Positions 11,648-21,803 of a stretch of DNA of 64,000 nucleotides are shown here, piece by piece. The stretch is from Mixophyes australis (taxonomy: Eukaryota > Chordata > Amphibia > Anura > Limnodynastidae): the NCBI GenBank assembly GCA_036250195.1, contig JAVHZZ010000007.1:159168399-159232398 (forward strand), in the 5' to 3' direction. Position 1 is the stretch's first letter, and each line of letters begins with the position of its first letter. The notes beneath the pieces are model-generated. The model ran no database searches, had not been told where the DNA came from, and worked only from the letters and a program-made list of their open reading frames with translations. The position numbers and the translations under genes were made by a program.

Positions 11648-13339
11648 TAAAGCTCTACATCTTCTTGTTTTTATTCTACTTTCATTTCTTATATATAGCT
11701 TTTATTTGCATCAAAGTTCACAGTGCTTTCTGGGCTGTGCACGATCAAACAATCCCTAACTATCCAGTATATGCTACCAACACTGGTCACAAACAAAATC
11801 ACAGGTAATTCCCTAAATCTTCACTGACCAGTCCCACAGACACACCCTCCTTATAAGAGATCAGACCCCAGGTGATCTCTAACCTAATTACCCCCTTCTA
11901 GAACACATAGAACAATATAAAAATACCTTCCACCTCGTGCAGGGGAGCAGTTGTGGTGGGTTTCCTGCTGCCCAGGAACCCCCCCCCCCCTTCCCCCACA
12001 TTTGTATCAGGACAGTTCTGCAAGTTAGAAGGAGGAACAATCATCTAAACCCTCCCAGTTAGTGTTTCCATTAAATAGACTAAACACTTTGGGCATCAGC
12101 TAGATGCAAAAAAGAAAGTGTAATTTTGGTATCAAATAAATCATGTTGTTAAGCAAAGGAGTCAAAAACATTATTTTATTTGAATGTAGGGAAATACTGG
12201 CTGCTTTTACATGTAGCTCACAAATGCAAACTCTATGTTAAATCTGTCCACACTTTTTAAATTTACCCCCCCCCCCCTCTCTGCAGTGCAACATCGTTTT
12301 ATTTATTTATCTCTCTGCTCTTAACTCTAAATGAATCCCATAGTCTGCAGTCTAAGAACCATTGTTGTGGGAATCTGCCTATGAACTTTGGCTTCAACAA
12401 AATGGCTGCAGTTATTGTTCTTAAATATGTTTGGCTCTAGTGTTTGTCTGTGATTATGCAGACAGAAAGTTACCTGGTGTGCTCCTCTGCAGTTCATGGC
12501 TGACAATAATTCTCATTTTTATTATGTTAACTGGGCGTGAGGGGAGATTAGTATTAATTCTGCAATTGTTAATTTATGTTAATATTAAAGTACAGCTTAC
12601 TGTATGCCTCATTCTTTAATATATGTTCTTACATTTATATTTATCATTATTGTGGCAAATGTATTATTTTGCTTTGTTCTGAAATCCAGCATCTGGAAAC
12701 CTCTTCTCTAGGTGCAGACTGCGATACTGCCGCCTGTACGGTCACCATAACATTTGGTCTGTCAGATTTTGGATAATCACTTTCTTCAAATTGACCATTC
12801 TGACAATCATTGTACAAGTACGGCCTCATCTGAGCAATGGAAATCCGCTCAGGTCTGATCCAGCAACCTGGAAAATCACCACAATGTGTGAGGACATCGG
12901 TGACACTTAAATAGGAGGGTAACGTGTGCAGCCAATTCCCATTTCATAAAGATCGCATTGTATAGTTATTGTACAATTCTAATTTCATTGGATCTGTGTT
13001 ATTTGGCCAACTACATGTTTGATCCAATTGCCTTGAGCTGAACAGGCAATCAAATTGTGCTGTATGTGGAGCATTGGACAGATTATCATCAGTTTTCTAT
13101 CAGGTAAATTCAGTACTGCGTAGACCTAGGAGAGTAATTCTCAGCACCTATGTAGGTAGGTATGCAGGCAATAAGGTGACACCGTCATTTGTAGTTTTAT
13201 GATAAGAAAAACTTAGAAGTATCCTGTCAAAGTCTGAAAGCCGGCGTTAGAACTACCGTAATAACGATAATAGTTTTAGCGCGGCAGTACTTCGGGGGGA
13301 AATTGAATTCCCCCCATACAGACGATGGTCCACTCAGTC
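10801..13339. other. intergenic DNA with two (TA)n tracts
   Basis: No gene is supported. It holds a 47-bp (TA)n tract at 11489-11535 and a 29-bp one at 11616-11644, flanked by TGTGTA-rich sequence, plus cytosine runs near 11979-11990 and 12267-12277. A G-run/C-run pair (GGGGGGAAATTGAATTCCCCCC) at about 13,292-13,315 forms a small palindrome just ahead of the SINE fragment. I see nothing else. Confidence 0.65.
11489..11535. repeat. (TA)n microsatellite
   Basis: Forty-seven bases of uninterrupted alternating T and A. A second, shorter tract follows at 11616-11644. Confidence 0.95.
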
Positions 13340-13495
13340 AGCAGCCACCTTCCAGTATGTGTTTGGACTGTGGGAGAAAAAAGGAGCGCCCAAGGGCAAT
13401 GTAGAGAACACACAAACATACAGATGGGCCCAGGTTGGAAATTAACTTTTGACCACAGTGCTGTAAGGTAGCAATACTAACCACTTTGCGACTAT
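13340..13495 (-). mobile_element. V-SINE-like retroposon fragment, minus strand
   Basis: Read on the minus strand, it starts with a tRNA-like head: GTGGTTAGTATTGCTACC, then TTACAGCACTGTGGTC. The A box (TGGTTAGTATTG) is recognisable; the B-box position reads AAGTTAATTTCC, clearly decayed from GGTTCGATTCC. It continues into the central V-SINE motif (CATCTGTATGTTTGTGTGTTCTC, then GCGCTCC and TCTCCCACAGTCCAA). V-SINEs are established tRNA-derived vertebrate retroposons with this conserved core. The 3' tail is missing or replaced, and the broken B box makes it transcriptionally dead. Confidence 0.7.
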
Positions 13496-13809
13496 ACAGT
13501 GTTCAAAGTGTAATCTAGTATTGGCGGCATGATACATGTAACTGAATGGCCGGAGGCCACTTAAGCCCAGAAGCTTTAGGGATTTTGATAGGTTAAAATT
13601 AACTTTAGATGTTTTTAACGCATTTTAATAAAATACAAAGACATATTAAGTAATATGTGAGAAAACAGCATAAGATATTATTGACCTGATCCATTATGGC
13701 GCATAAAATGAACGTTTTGTGTGTTTTTTAAAGAAAATGCGCGTAATTTGGGCATACAAAGGTTCGTATTCAACTACTCTCTGATCTAACAGCAAATATA
13801 CTGCAGGAT
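13496..13809. other. AT-rich spacer
   Basis: Between the SINE fragment and the second copy of the unnamed repeat I see no gene or structured element. Some of it may belong to the 5' part of that repeat, since short words near 13,700-13,780 weakly resemble 10,080-10,130. Confidence 0.5.
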
Positions 13810-14340
13810 ACGTCCAATACATATGTGGAATATAAAGTACCAGCAGATTGTACAGGAAAAATAAATCAAACTGTCACCTGTTAATATTATCATTAATGAA
13901 AAAAACATTAAAACATTTTTTTTGCCATGAAATACATTTATCAGGATGTTATTAATGTCTACTGTACATAAAATTCACTTTCACAGTTGCTCCTGATTAC
14001 AAACACACACTGTAGCTGTATATACAGCCGGCAACACTAGTAATCAGCACTTACACCTGACCTGTAGCTGCTGCAAGTGATATAACAGAGAAACACGTAC
14101 CTGAGAGATGCTCAGAGCTTGACTTAGACGTCGCTGAGAGCTTGGCGGGCCCCTGCCGTACAATGCCTACGTACATACCATCCTCTCCCGGATCCACCCG
14201 AAATCGTAGGCTGCCGGAAGTGTCCTTTGTGTTCGAAGGTGCATTGAATGTTCTTACATTCACTGGCGTATATTCTGTCTCTGGGCATGCGCAGTGTAAT
14301 TTAATGTAAAATACAGCACATATCGGCATTTACGTTCCCT
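13810..14340. repeat. unnamed dispersed repeat, copy 2
   Basis: Diverged homologue of 10210-10800 in the same orientation, with the same ordered anchors (ATATGTGGAATATAAAGT, ATCAGGATGTTATT, CTACTGTACATA, ACACCTGACCTGTAGCTG, AACACGTACCT, ATTCACTGGCGTAT, GGGCATGCGCAG). The central third, rich in CpG words such as GACGTCGCTGAG, is the most divergent between the two. No protein-coding function is apparent. Confidence 0.65.
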
Positions 14341-15516
14341 AATGAAGCAAGCCCTGTATATTTATGTTAATCATAACAAAAAGAGCGCCAAGAAACAAAG
14401 GTACGATTACATAAAAATTGTAAAATCTGATGAATATGACCGACAAAAAAAACACAGAAATGGCTCCTAGCTTAATATAGAAAAATACATTTGTTTTAAA
14501 CCATTCACAGTTTGTGATAGATCCTCAAACAGAATGGTATACAGATAAGGATTAAAACTGCAATGTAAGGAGAAGTATAGCAGAATAGTCATCTACATTA
14601 GTGTAAGAAATAACAATCTGAGATCAGGAATAAATATCATGTCATAGGAAGAAGCCTACATAATAAACTGAATGCTGCTAATACTCAGAGAAATAGTCCA
14701 AACATCTGGAAGTGAATAAAACATATTATAATTGGCTGTTTGTACCTCACAGCAGAATAACATGAAGTCCGCAGTGGTGCCAGTGGTATACGGTATGACA
14801 AGCCTGCTGGTATTCTCAATTATGGCAAAGAAGACTTCCAAAGTCAGGATTACACATCCGGTAGAAGTGTCCTCTCACCTACAGACGCGTCTTGTCACAA
14901 ACTGTGACTTTTCAAATATATATTTATGTATTCAGCTGTTTGTGGTCACAACAGACAGTGAACACAGCTTGTTACTCTAAATTGTTTTTCTGTTTTATCC
15001 TAATTACACCTTAATTATCTGTGCTTGTGCCTGAACATTTGAATATATACTTACATACATGGGACACACAGACACACAGACACACATACACATGGAACAC
15101 ACACATACATGACACATACAGAACAGAGTGAGGATAACATCCAGTATACAGAATCTGGCTCTGTCAGTAATGTACCTGTCTGTGTCCTGAGATGATGCTG
15201 AGAATGGAGCTGAGTAATGAAGATATAAATAGTACAGCTCCTGGGGGTGTTCATTCTGCTGAGGGGAAGTTCATAAATAAAGATTTACCAGAACATCAGT
15301 CTCAGGTGAACGAACATCTTACTCTTTGTCTTTATTACTGACTGAGTTATACAAACGGCGGCCATTTTTCTGGAGCCTGCAATGCACTTAAAGCCTATGT
15401 AAATAGCTCAGCCACTATGGCTTCTGCATTAGAGACAAATTAGTTTGTGACATGTGACCAAGTGGTGAGTTAGACATACTGTTGTATTCCTGCCCACACT
15501 GCATATGTATAAACAC
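14341..15516. other. intergenic DNA
   Basis: No gene is supported. A CA-rich stretch with ACACACAGACACACA-type words occupies about 15,052-15,122. The remainder is AT-rich sequence without recognisable features. Confidence 0.6.
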
Positions 15517-15550
15517 ACACATACATACATACATACATATACACATATAG

Positions 15551-15616
<66 letters not shown>
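15517..15616. repeat. compound (CATA)n / (TA)n microsatellite
   Basis: CACACACATACATACATACA-type repeats pass into 60 bases of alternating A and T (15557-15616), then decay into GTATACACACA. The tract leaves frames open on both strands, giving Tyr-Ile runs that are spurious. Confidence 0.95.
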
Positions 15617-15620
<4 letters not shown>

Positions 15621-15703
15621 ACACACAGTCAAACACACATGTGAGAATGGAGTAATTAATAAGTCATATATAGACCCCAAGAGTCTGGTAAATTGGATAA
15701 GAT

Positions 15704-15999
15704 CATACTTGCCAACTCTCCCGGAATGTCCGGGAGACTCCCGCATTTTGCGAGAGTCTCACGGACTCCCGGGAGAGTGTTGCAATCTCCCGGATCTGCC
15801 CACTTCACTAGGAAATGCCCACTTCCTAGTGAAGTGGGCAGAATTCGATCCCAAACGCCGCGATTTCTGGTGAATCGCAGCGTTTGGCCCCGCCCCCGCT
15901 GTCAAATGACGCATTCATGCATTTTTGGAGCCCCGCCCCCATCACGCCCACCTCCCCCGCAGGCTCCCGGAAACCAACTTATTAAAGTTGGTAAGTATG
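15704..15999. mobile_element. hAT-type MITE with 8-bp target-site duplication
   Basis: The element starts CATACTTGCCAAC and ends with the reverse complement of CATACTTACCAAC. It is bounded by an exact 8-bp duplication, GATAAGAT, at 15696-15703 and 16000-16007. An 8-bp duplication is the hallmark of hAT-superfamily transposition. The interior has a perfect 17-bp inverted repeat (15797-15813 with 15824-15840) and a second imperfect hairpin around AAACGCCGCGATT and AATCGCAGCGTTT. At 296 bp with no open frame it is non-autonomous. CTCCCGG words recur near both ends. The flanking 9-bp match GGATAAGAT would alternatively fit a Mutator-like element, but the symmetry of the ends favours 8 bp. Confidence 0.85.
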
Positions 16000-16161
16000 G
16001 ATAAGATACTGTGGATTATAAGGCTATTACAAGTCACTGAGGAGTTCATTGATCCCAGAAAGGATGGGGATGTAGGCTCAGTGCTTTTATAAAGATCCAG
16101 GAGCTTCATAATAATAATAATACTAAACATCTGTAATCTGTTATATTGAGGTTTGTTATTG

Positions 16162-16448
16162 CATAGTTGCTGACTCTCCCGTAACGTGCAGGAGACGCAC
16201 CAATTTTTGGAAGTTCTCCTGGGAGAGTAGGGCAACCTCCCGCAACCAGCCCTGTTCGTTGGTTAAGTGGGTGGGGAGCGGAACTAATTGCATCATCCTG
16301 GCTGTTGCCCCGTGCAGTAATTGTACAAAGTTGGTATGATTTAGCAAATGGGTGGAGCCTAAAGATGCGATTCGCATGGTCACGCCCCCAGGAAGCTGCA
16401 GGGATATCTCCCCTCCGGGACAGGAGATCTCCAAAGTAGGCAAGTATG
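16162..16448. mobile_element. second hAT-type MITE, same family, with 8-bp target-site duplication
   Basis: It starts CATAGTTGCTGACTCTCCCG and ends GTAGGCAAGTATG. An exact duplication TGTTATTG flanks it at 16154-16161 and 16449-16456. The ends match those of the element at 15704-15999, but the interior has diverged considerably, so the two are separate insertions of one family and not a local duplication. No open frame of note; non-autonomous. Confidence 0.85.
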
Positions 16449-16523
16449 TGTTATTGCTAAATATAAACATTTTCCTATTGAATGCGTAAGTGGTGACATC
16501 AGAGCTCACTCATAGAGTAACGT

Positions 16524-16752
16524 CATAGTTGCCAACATTGTCAGCTTGTGTCCCGGGAGGTCTGGGGGGCAGGTGGGGGCGAGGCTTGAAGAATTGCATC
16601 GTTAGCCACAATGACACGAATATGATGCAAATAAGCCCCGCCTCCTCCATTTACTTTGCAGAGCTGGCCGGGAATCGGGAGAATTGCCTGCTCTCCTGGA
16701 GTCCGTGAGACTGATCCAGATTTCGAGAGTCTCCTGGATATTCCCGGATGCT
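16524..16752. mobile_element. third, truncated member of the same hAT-type MITE family
   Basis: It begins CATAGTTGCCAACATTG and contains the family's CCCGGGAGGTC- and GAGAGTCTCCTGGA-type words, but I find no right terminal repeat and no copy of the 8 bases before it (AGTAACGT) downstream. I take it as an older, truncated copy; the right limit is approximate. Confidence 0.55.
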
Positions 16753-16900
16753 CAGCTTGTGATTGGTCATGTATTAGCGCACTGAGAGCTTACTCTGGAC
16801 GGCGACCATTATGTTTCGTTACACAACTGACATGTGTAGGTGTGTACAGTGATTACTACGTGATGTGAGTTCTGACACCTTTTCTCTTACAAACAAAGCA

Positions 16901-16903
<3 letters not shown>

Positions 16904-16964
<61 letters not shown>
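16904..16964. repeat. (TA)n microsatellite
   Basis: Sixty-one bases of uninterrupted alternating T and A. Confidence 0.95.
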
Positions 16965-16966
<2 letters not shown>

Positions 16967-18318
16967 CAAAGAGGAAACAAGAGGGAGACATTGGACTCAA
17001 TAAACCAGTACAGATGACAGTGAATACACCACATTGGCTACGGGTTGTGCAGGGAAATAAGTTGTCGGTTTCCTCGCACTGGCTGCAGCATTTGTAAGAG
17101 ATGTAAATCTGTTAATCTACCATGAAATGTGAAATCTTACACTACGGCTGGGATTTCTGGCTGCATTATGGGCACAATATGTAACTCATTATGGTCTGTG
17201 CCCAAGTGGCTTCTTTCTTACTTAACTCCTGCGTTGCCGGTTCTGTCTGCGTCAGCCACAGATCTGGAAAAGGCCTGTTCAGTTCCCCTGGGCCCAGCTT
17301 GGGTTGTGCTGGGCCCAGAAGAAGCATTGCTGAGAGGAAACATGAAATAAATCCAGAAGACTCAGGAAACAGCTTCCAATATAATCACTTGCAGACAACG
17401 TTCTGGACCTGTCGGCCATGAAGCGTCTCTTGAACGTCCCTGGTTTCTCTTTCATTTTAATATATATATAATATGGTAGTCAGTCCCCTGCTAAGAACTG
17501 CAGAATATTACTTTTCAGCTCCCACGGCTAAGACGCGGGTTTATCCACCCTTACTGCCACTTCACTGCAGGAAGAGAAATATGTGAGATGTGTTCATTCA
17601 TTGTGGATGTTATTATTAGTGATAAACTGTAAGAGTCTGAGACACTCCTGGCACTAACTGATCTCACTGACAATGCTGCCAATCTCTGATCTACTAGTTG
17701 TATCCAGTATGTCTGTGAGAGGACGTGGCAGTGTGCAGTGAGTAACTCACCCCTGACATAACTATATGAATAGCTATATATTGTGTCCGCCTCAGGCCAA
17801 TCTGCCCTCTATATACAGACCTTCCACTGAGGACCAGCATCAAGCCTCTCAGAGTCACAGTAAATCAGAGTCTCTTGTGGATGTCGCTGGTTTCTGTCCC
17901 CCCCATTGGCTGGGTCACATGTAAGATATAAAGATGAAGGATCCTATTGATCAATAGAACCTGATTGTGGTAAAAAGGCTGTTCTAGCGTAGCAGTGTCA
18001 TAGCCGGCGGTAAGCCTGGTGTGCAGGGTGAAATAAGAAAATACCCTGTGATAAATCTGCCCCTAAGATATTTATTCTTACTTGCGCTGAAAGGGATCCA
18101 ACTTCTTATTCCACCCAACCGATGCTCCCTGGAAGAGGCGGGCGATAGATGAGGATGAATCAGTGTTCTCGGCAATGTATAAATCATATGCAATTTAATT
18201 ATTTCATATTTTGGCTCATTGTGGTGGTTAATTAGATTGCTAGTGGATTGGTACTTGTGCTAGCAGGGCGGGAATTGTGGTCATTTCCATGGTTTACTAG
18301 AGAAAATAAAACCTCATT

Positions 18319-18360
<42 letters not shown>

Positions 18361-18569
18361 TAATCCAAAGTTTCCCATTATTGTACATTTACCAGTAATG
18401 TTCTACATTTTACTACTAATATATATTATGGGGCAGAATAAAGTGGTAAATCCCCCCCACCCTCTCCCTCTTCTATGTAAATGTTTATAGGGGCCTGTAT
18501 ATGATTTGGTTTTTTTCTTGAAAATCCCCTGAAAACGTCCGTTTTAGGGGGACAGACGCACATTTAAGT
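16965..18569. other. intergenic DNA
   Basis: No coding region is supported. A 10-bp-arm palindrome (TGGGCCCAGC...GCTGGGCCCA) lies at about 17,288-17,319, and a (TA)n tract at 18324-18357. Elsewhere I see only mixed sequence without recognisable structure. Confidence 0.6.
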
Positions 18570-18960
18570 AAAGTTCACATTTATTAAGAGGCATCTTCAA
18601 ACACCAATATTTTGCACAATATAACAGGTTCGTGCAGGATGACTAACGCCAGCTGGAGCTGACATTAGCCATTGAAGCCTATGGGGAGAGCATCGCGATA
18701 GAGGGATCTTCGGATCCCTGACTGCAACTTACTCGCTCTCCCCTCCGGTCACTATCACAGAGGTGATCGCTTTGCATGGTCCACATAGAAGACATAAGAC
18801 TCAAGTATTCGCAGGAACAGCAGTTTTTCGTGACTGCTGTTTCCAGTGAAGCATTTTAAGGAATAATCACAATATTTCAATCTTTATCTTTGCAATAAGG
18901 ATTGAAATTAATATTGGTTATAATGTGAAGGGTAATAAGAATAGTGAGCTCCTTACACGC
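18570..18960. mobile_element. palindrome-rich DNA transposon relic related to 21185-21803
   Basis: The right part (CAGCAGTTTTTCGTGACTGC, then TGTTTCCAGTGAAG, and ATCTTTGCAATAAGGATTGA at about 18,880-18,905) is recognisably the inverted counterpart of 21,215-21,320. The left part has a CACATTTATTAAG end-like word and hairpin words such as GATCTTCGGATC. Ends are eroded and no target-site duplication is visible. Confidence 0.5.
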
Positions 18961-19944
18961 CGGGACAGTCACCAGCAGATATAGCATTATTGTCAGGTAA
19001 CGTGGTTTACATCCTCCTATAGGATAAACTCCGACATTACTTCCAACAAGTGACAAATAAAACTATCGAAACACAGAAATGCTAAAAAAGTGTAACTGGA
19101 AAATAAATACTGAATATAAGAGGGGGATATAAAATAAATTCTCTTTATGTTAATAAACGGGGCTCTGTGAGATGAACTGTGCACTCTTTGGCAGGGCTGC
19201 CAAGAAGAATTCAGGGCCCGGGTACAACAAATTCATGGGGCCCCCCTCATAGTGAAGTAAGCCCCAAAATTTTTTTGCGCCGCCTTACGGCGGCGCAAAA
19301 AAGATTAGGTATATGGTCATATATTCAGGGGCGTGGCTAGCCAAACGGCAGTGCAAAAATTTTGGGAGGTGCGGTCATGCATTTGGGGGCGTGGCAAACG
19401 TGCCATTGGGGCGTGGCTAACATAAAAACCACTAGGCTCTCAATTCGCCGGAGCGTCACATATGTTTAAGCACTCCTGACTTTCAGGACATCTACCACCA
19501 CAGGGTAGTATACAAACAATGCAGTGTGTACACAAACAGTTCAGTCTTGGCCTACACCTTACATTGGACACAACATTCACCAAAAATTGGTATTGTCCCT
19601 ACTAGAATCACAACATTTCACACACTGTGCTGCTCTCTCCTACCTGTTCTTCTCACTTTCTCCACCTGTGGCTGCTGCTTTCTTTAGTTGTGGCTTGTCC
19701 GGATCCAGAAATGTTGAAGGACCTATTTTGAAAAAAAAATGGCTACATTTAGAAAATTACAGCCAGCCCCAGCGTTAAATCAATAGCACCCACGATTAAT
19801 AATTAGGCCTTCCTCCAGCTCCAATATTACAATAATGTGCCCCTTCATCATCGCCATGCCTTATGATCACACTGTGCCCTCCATGCTGTTTTTGCCCCCT
19901 TCATCTGGCTCCCCTTCATCAGACTATACTATGCTGCTCCCCCC

Positions 19945-20690
19945 CTTTTTCAATCCCACTGTGCCATGCCTCCCCCCCCCCTTTGTAACCCCACTGTGTC
20001 ATGCTGCCCACCATTTTTTAACCCCACTGTGCCGTGCTGACCCCTGTTTATTAACCCCACTGTGCCATACTGCCCCGTTTTTTAACCCATCTGTGCCCCT
20101 CTCATTTTTTCACCCCCTCTGACATGCTGCTTTCCCGTTTTTTAACCCCTCTGTGCTCCCCCCTCAATTTTTAACCCCTCTGACATGCTGCTTTCCCATT
20201 TTTTAACCCCTCTGTGCCCCCACTCATTTTTTAACCCCTCTGACATGCTGCTTTCCCATTTTTTAACCCCTCTGTGCTCCCCCTCATTTTTTAACCCCTC
20301 TGACATGCTGCTTCCCCGTTTTTAACCCCTCTGACATGCTGCTTCCCCGTTTTTAACCCCTCTGACATGCTGCTTTCCCGTTTTTTAACCCCTCTGTGCT
20401 CCCCCTAATTTTTTAACCCCTCTGACATGCTGCTTCCCCGTTTTTAACCCCTCTGACATGCTGCTTCCCCGTTTTTTAACCCCTCTGTGCCCCCCCTTAT
20501 TTTTTAACCCCTCTGTCATGCTGCCCCCCCGTTTTTTAACCCCTTTGTGCCCCCTCATTTTTTAACCCCTCTGTCATGCTGCCCCCCCGTTTTTTAACCC
20601 CTTTGTGCTCCCCCTCATTTTTTAACCCCTCTGTCATGCTGCCCCCCCCCCGTTTTTTAACCCCTCTGTGCCCCCCTCGTTTTCCTCCCT
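19945..20690. repeat. CT-rich tandem array, ~31-bp units in alternating pairs
   Basis: Units follow the pattern TTTTTTAACCCCTCTG, then either ACATGCTGC with a short C tract or TGCTCCCCC/TGCCCCC with CTCA. The two forms largely alternate, giving a ~62-bp higher-order period that shifts in places to the simple ~31-bp form. Units toward the left (19,945-20,100) are more diverged (AACCCCACTGTGCC), as expected at an array edge. It lies inside the hAT element at 19192-21100. Confidence 0.85.
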
Positions 20691-20718
20691 TCACTTACCT
20701 TTTCTCCTCTCTTGGTCT

Positions 20719-20828
20719 TCTCTGCTGCTCTGTGCTCCATTGCTCCAGACTGACTGAATGCTGGGCATGACATGATGACATCACACCCAGCATTCAGACA
20801 GTCTGAATAGAGCACAGAGCAGCAGAGA
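20719..20828. repeat. foldback structure inside the hAT element
   Basis: Perfect 19-bp arms TCTCTGCTGCTCTGTGCTC (20719-20737) and their reverse complement (20810-20828) enclose a second inverted pair: AGACTGACTGAATGCTGGG against CCCAGCATTCAGACAGTCT. The loop contains GACATGATGACATCA. The whole could form a long, nearly continuous hairpin as single-stranded DNA or RNA. Confidence 0.8.
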
Positions 20829-20941
20829 GGAGGGATGCCGGCTCCGCGATCAGGTGAGTATGTTTTGTTTTTTTTTTAAACTAGCCTGCTCCCCCCACCA
20901 ACGACCGAGCCCCCCCCCACCCCCCCCTCCCCCCCCCCGCC

Positions 20942-20964
20942 AAAAAAAAAAAAAAAAAAAAAAA
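20942..20964. repeat. poly-A tract, 23 A
   Basis: Twenty-three consecutive A residues, directly after a C-rich stretch (CCCCCCCCGCC) and before a long A/G-rich stretch. It may be a former retroposon tail or simply slippage within the transposon. Confidence 0.85.
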
Positions 20965-21184
20965 GGAAAGGAAAAAAAACGTTTTGAAAAAAAAATTAAA
21001 AAATTAAAAAAAATCAGCAGCGCAAGGGCCCGGGCCGGGCCCCCTGACATGCCGGGCCCGGGTAATTAGTACCCGCTCCCCCCCCCTCTCGGCGGCCCTG
21101 CTCTTTGGTGAACAATTGCAGTATTCCCATTTTCGTTTGTAAGTTTGTAATGGATGATGATGATAACGCAATTGCAGCGACCAA

Positions 21185-21803
21185 GGGGCACATTTATCAA
21201 TATTCACATAAAGTGAAAAGTAGTTTTCAATCCTTATCGCAATGATAAGGATTGAACTATTTCTTACATTTATGTACAGCCCTGCACAGAAACAGCAGTT
21301 CCGAAAAACTGCTGTTTCAGTGATAAAAAAAAATCATACTTACCCCCCTCTTCGGAAGCGCTGTCTTCGGGTCTTCTCTTCACTCTTCAATTACGCATGT
21401 CCAGTTCCAAGAACTGGACATGCGCACACAGATCCCCTCTCTGTCTCTGCAACGATAGTTGCAGAGAGAGAGCGCTGAGTGACAGGGAGGGATCATGTGA
21501 TCCCTCCACACATGCGCTGTCCAGCTCTGCTCTTCGGAGCAGAGCTGAAAGCATTAGATTTCTTCAGCTGGCGTACATTAACATGACAAGTTCCCGAAAA
21601 AACATTTTCGGGACTTGTTAGATTGCGACCAGGAGCAGTCACCATCCTGTTGAATGGTGACTGCTCCCAAAAACGTAGAGGAATGCAAAGCAGCAGATAT
21701 CCATGATATCTGCTGCGATGCCCCCTTAATAAATTTGCGGAGGACACTGTGGGACCTTAATGAGCCGTTAAAAGCACTATCGTGCTTTATTAAATATGCC
21801 CCC
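21185..21803. mobile_element. palindrome-rich DNA transposon, ~620 bp
   Basis: The left end GGGGCACATTTATCAATA and the right end (reverse complement GGGGGCATATTTAATAAA) are imperfect terminal inverted repeats. Inside are several foldbacks: CAATCCTTATC...GATAAGGATTG (about 21,229-21,255), CAGCAGTTC.GAAAAACTGCTG, GTTCCCGAAA...TTTCGGGACTTG, GGAGCAGTCACCAT...ATGGTGACTGCTCC and GCAGCAGATATC...GATATCTGCTGC. No transposase frame. Target-site duplication is unclear, so superfamily is left open. A related relic lies at 18570-18960. Confidence 0.65.

Larger units (their letters stand above)
19192..21100. mobile_element. 1.9-kb non-autonomous hAT transposon with exact 8-bp duplication
   Basis: The element starts CAGGGCTGCC and ends GGCGGCCCTG, so its terminal repeats are CAGGGCTGCC and CAGGGCCGCC. 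It is flanked by CTCTTTGG at 19184-19191 and 21101-21108. CAGGG-type ends plus an 8-bp duplication are diagnostic of the hAT superfamily. The GGGCCCGGG-type subterminal words also occur near both ends. The interior encodes no transposase; it carries a CT-rich tandem array (19945-20690), a large foldback (20719-20828) and a 23-A tract (20942-20964). The element is thus a deletion or capture derivative mobilised in trans. Confidence 0.85.

Noticed and set aside
15505..15873. Short frames with Tyr-Ile or His-Thr runs around (TA)n and (CA)n tracts
   Set aside because: Microsatellite translation; the tract opens several frames on both strands.
15695..16007. Mutator-like element with a 9-bp duplication (GGATAAGAT)
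   Set aside because: The ninth base is better explained as the last base of the CATACTT-type terminal repeat, and the sister element at 16162-16448 has an unambiguous 8-bp duplication.
19835..20122. Possible proline/serine-rich small protein in the CT-rich region
   Set aside because: It lies across the left edge of the CT-rich tandem array inside a hAT element, and its composition follows directly from C and T runs.
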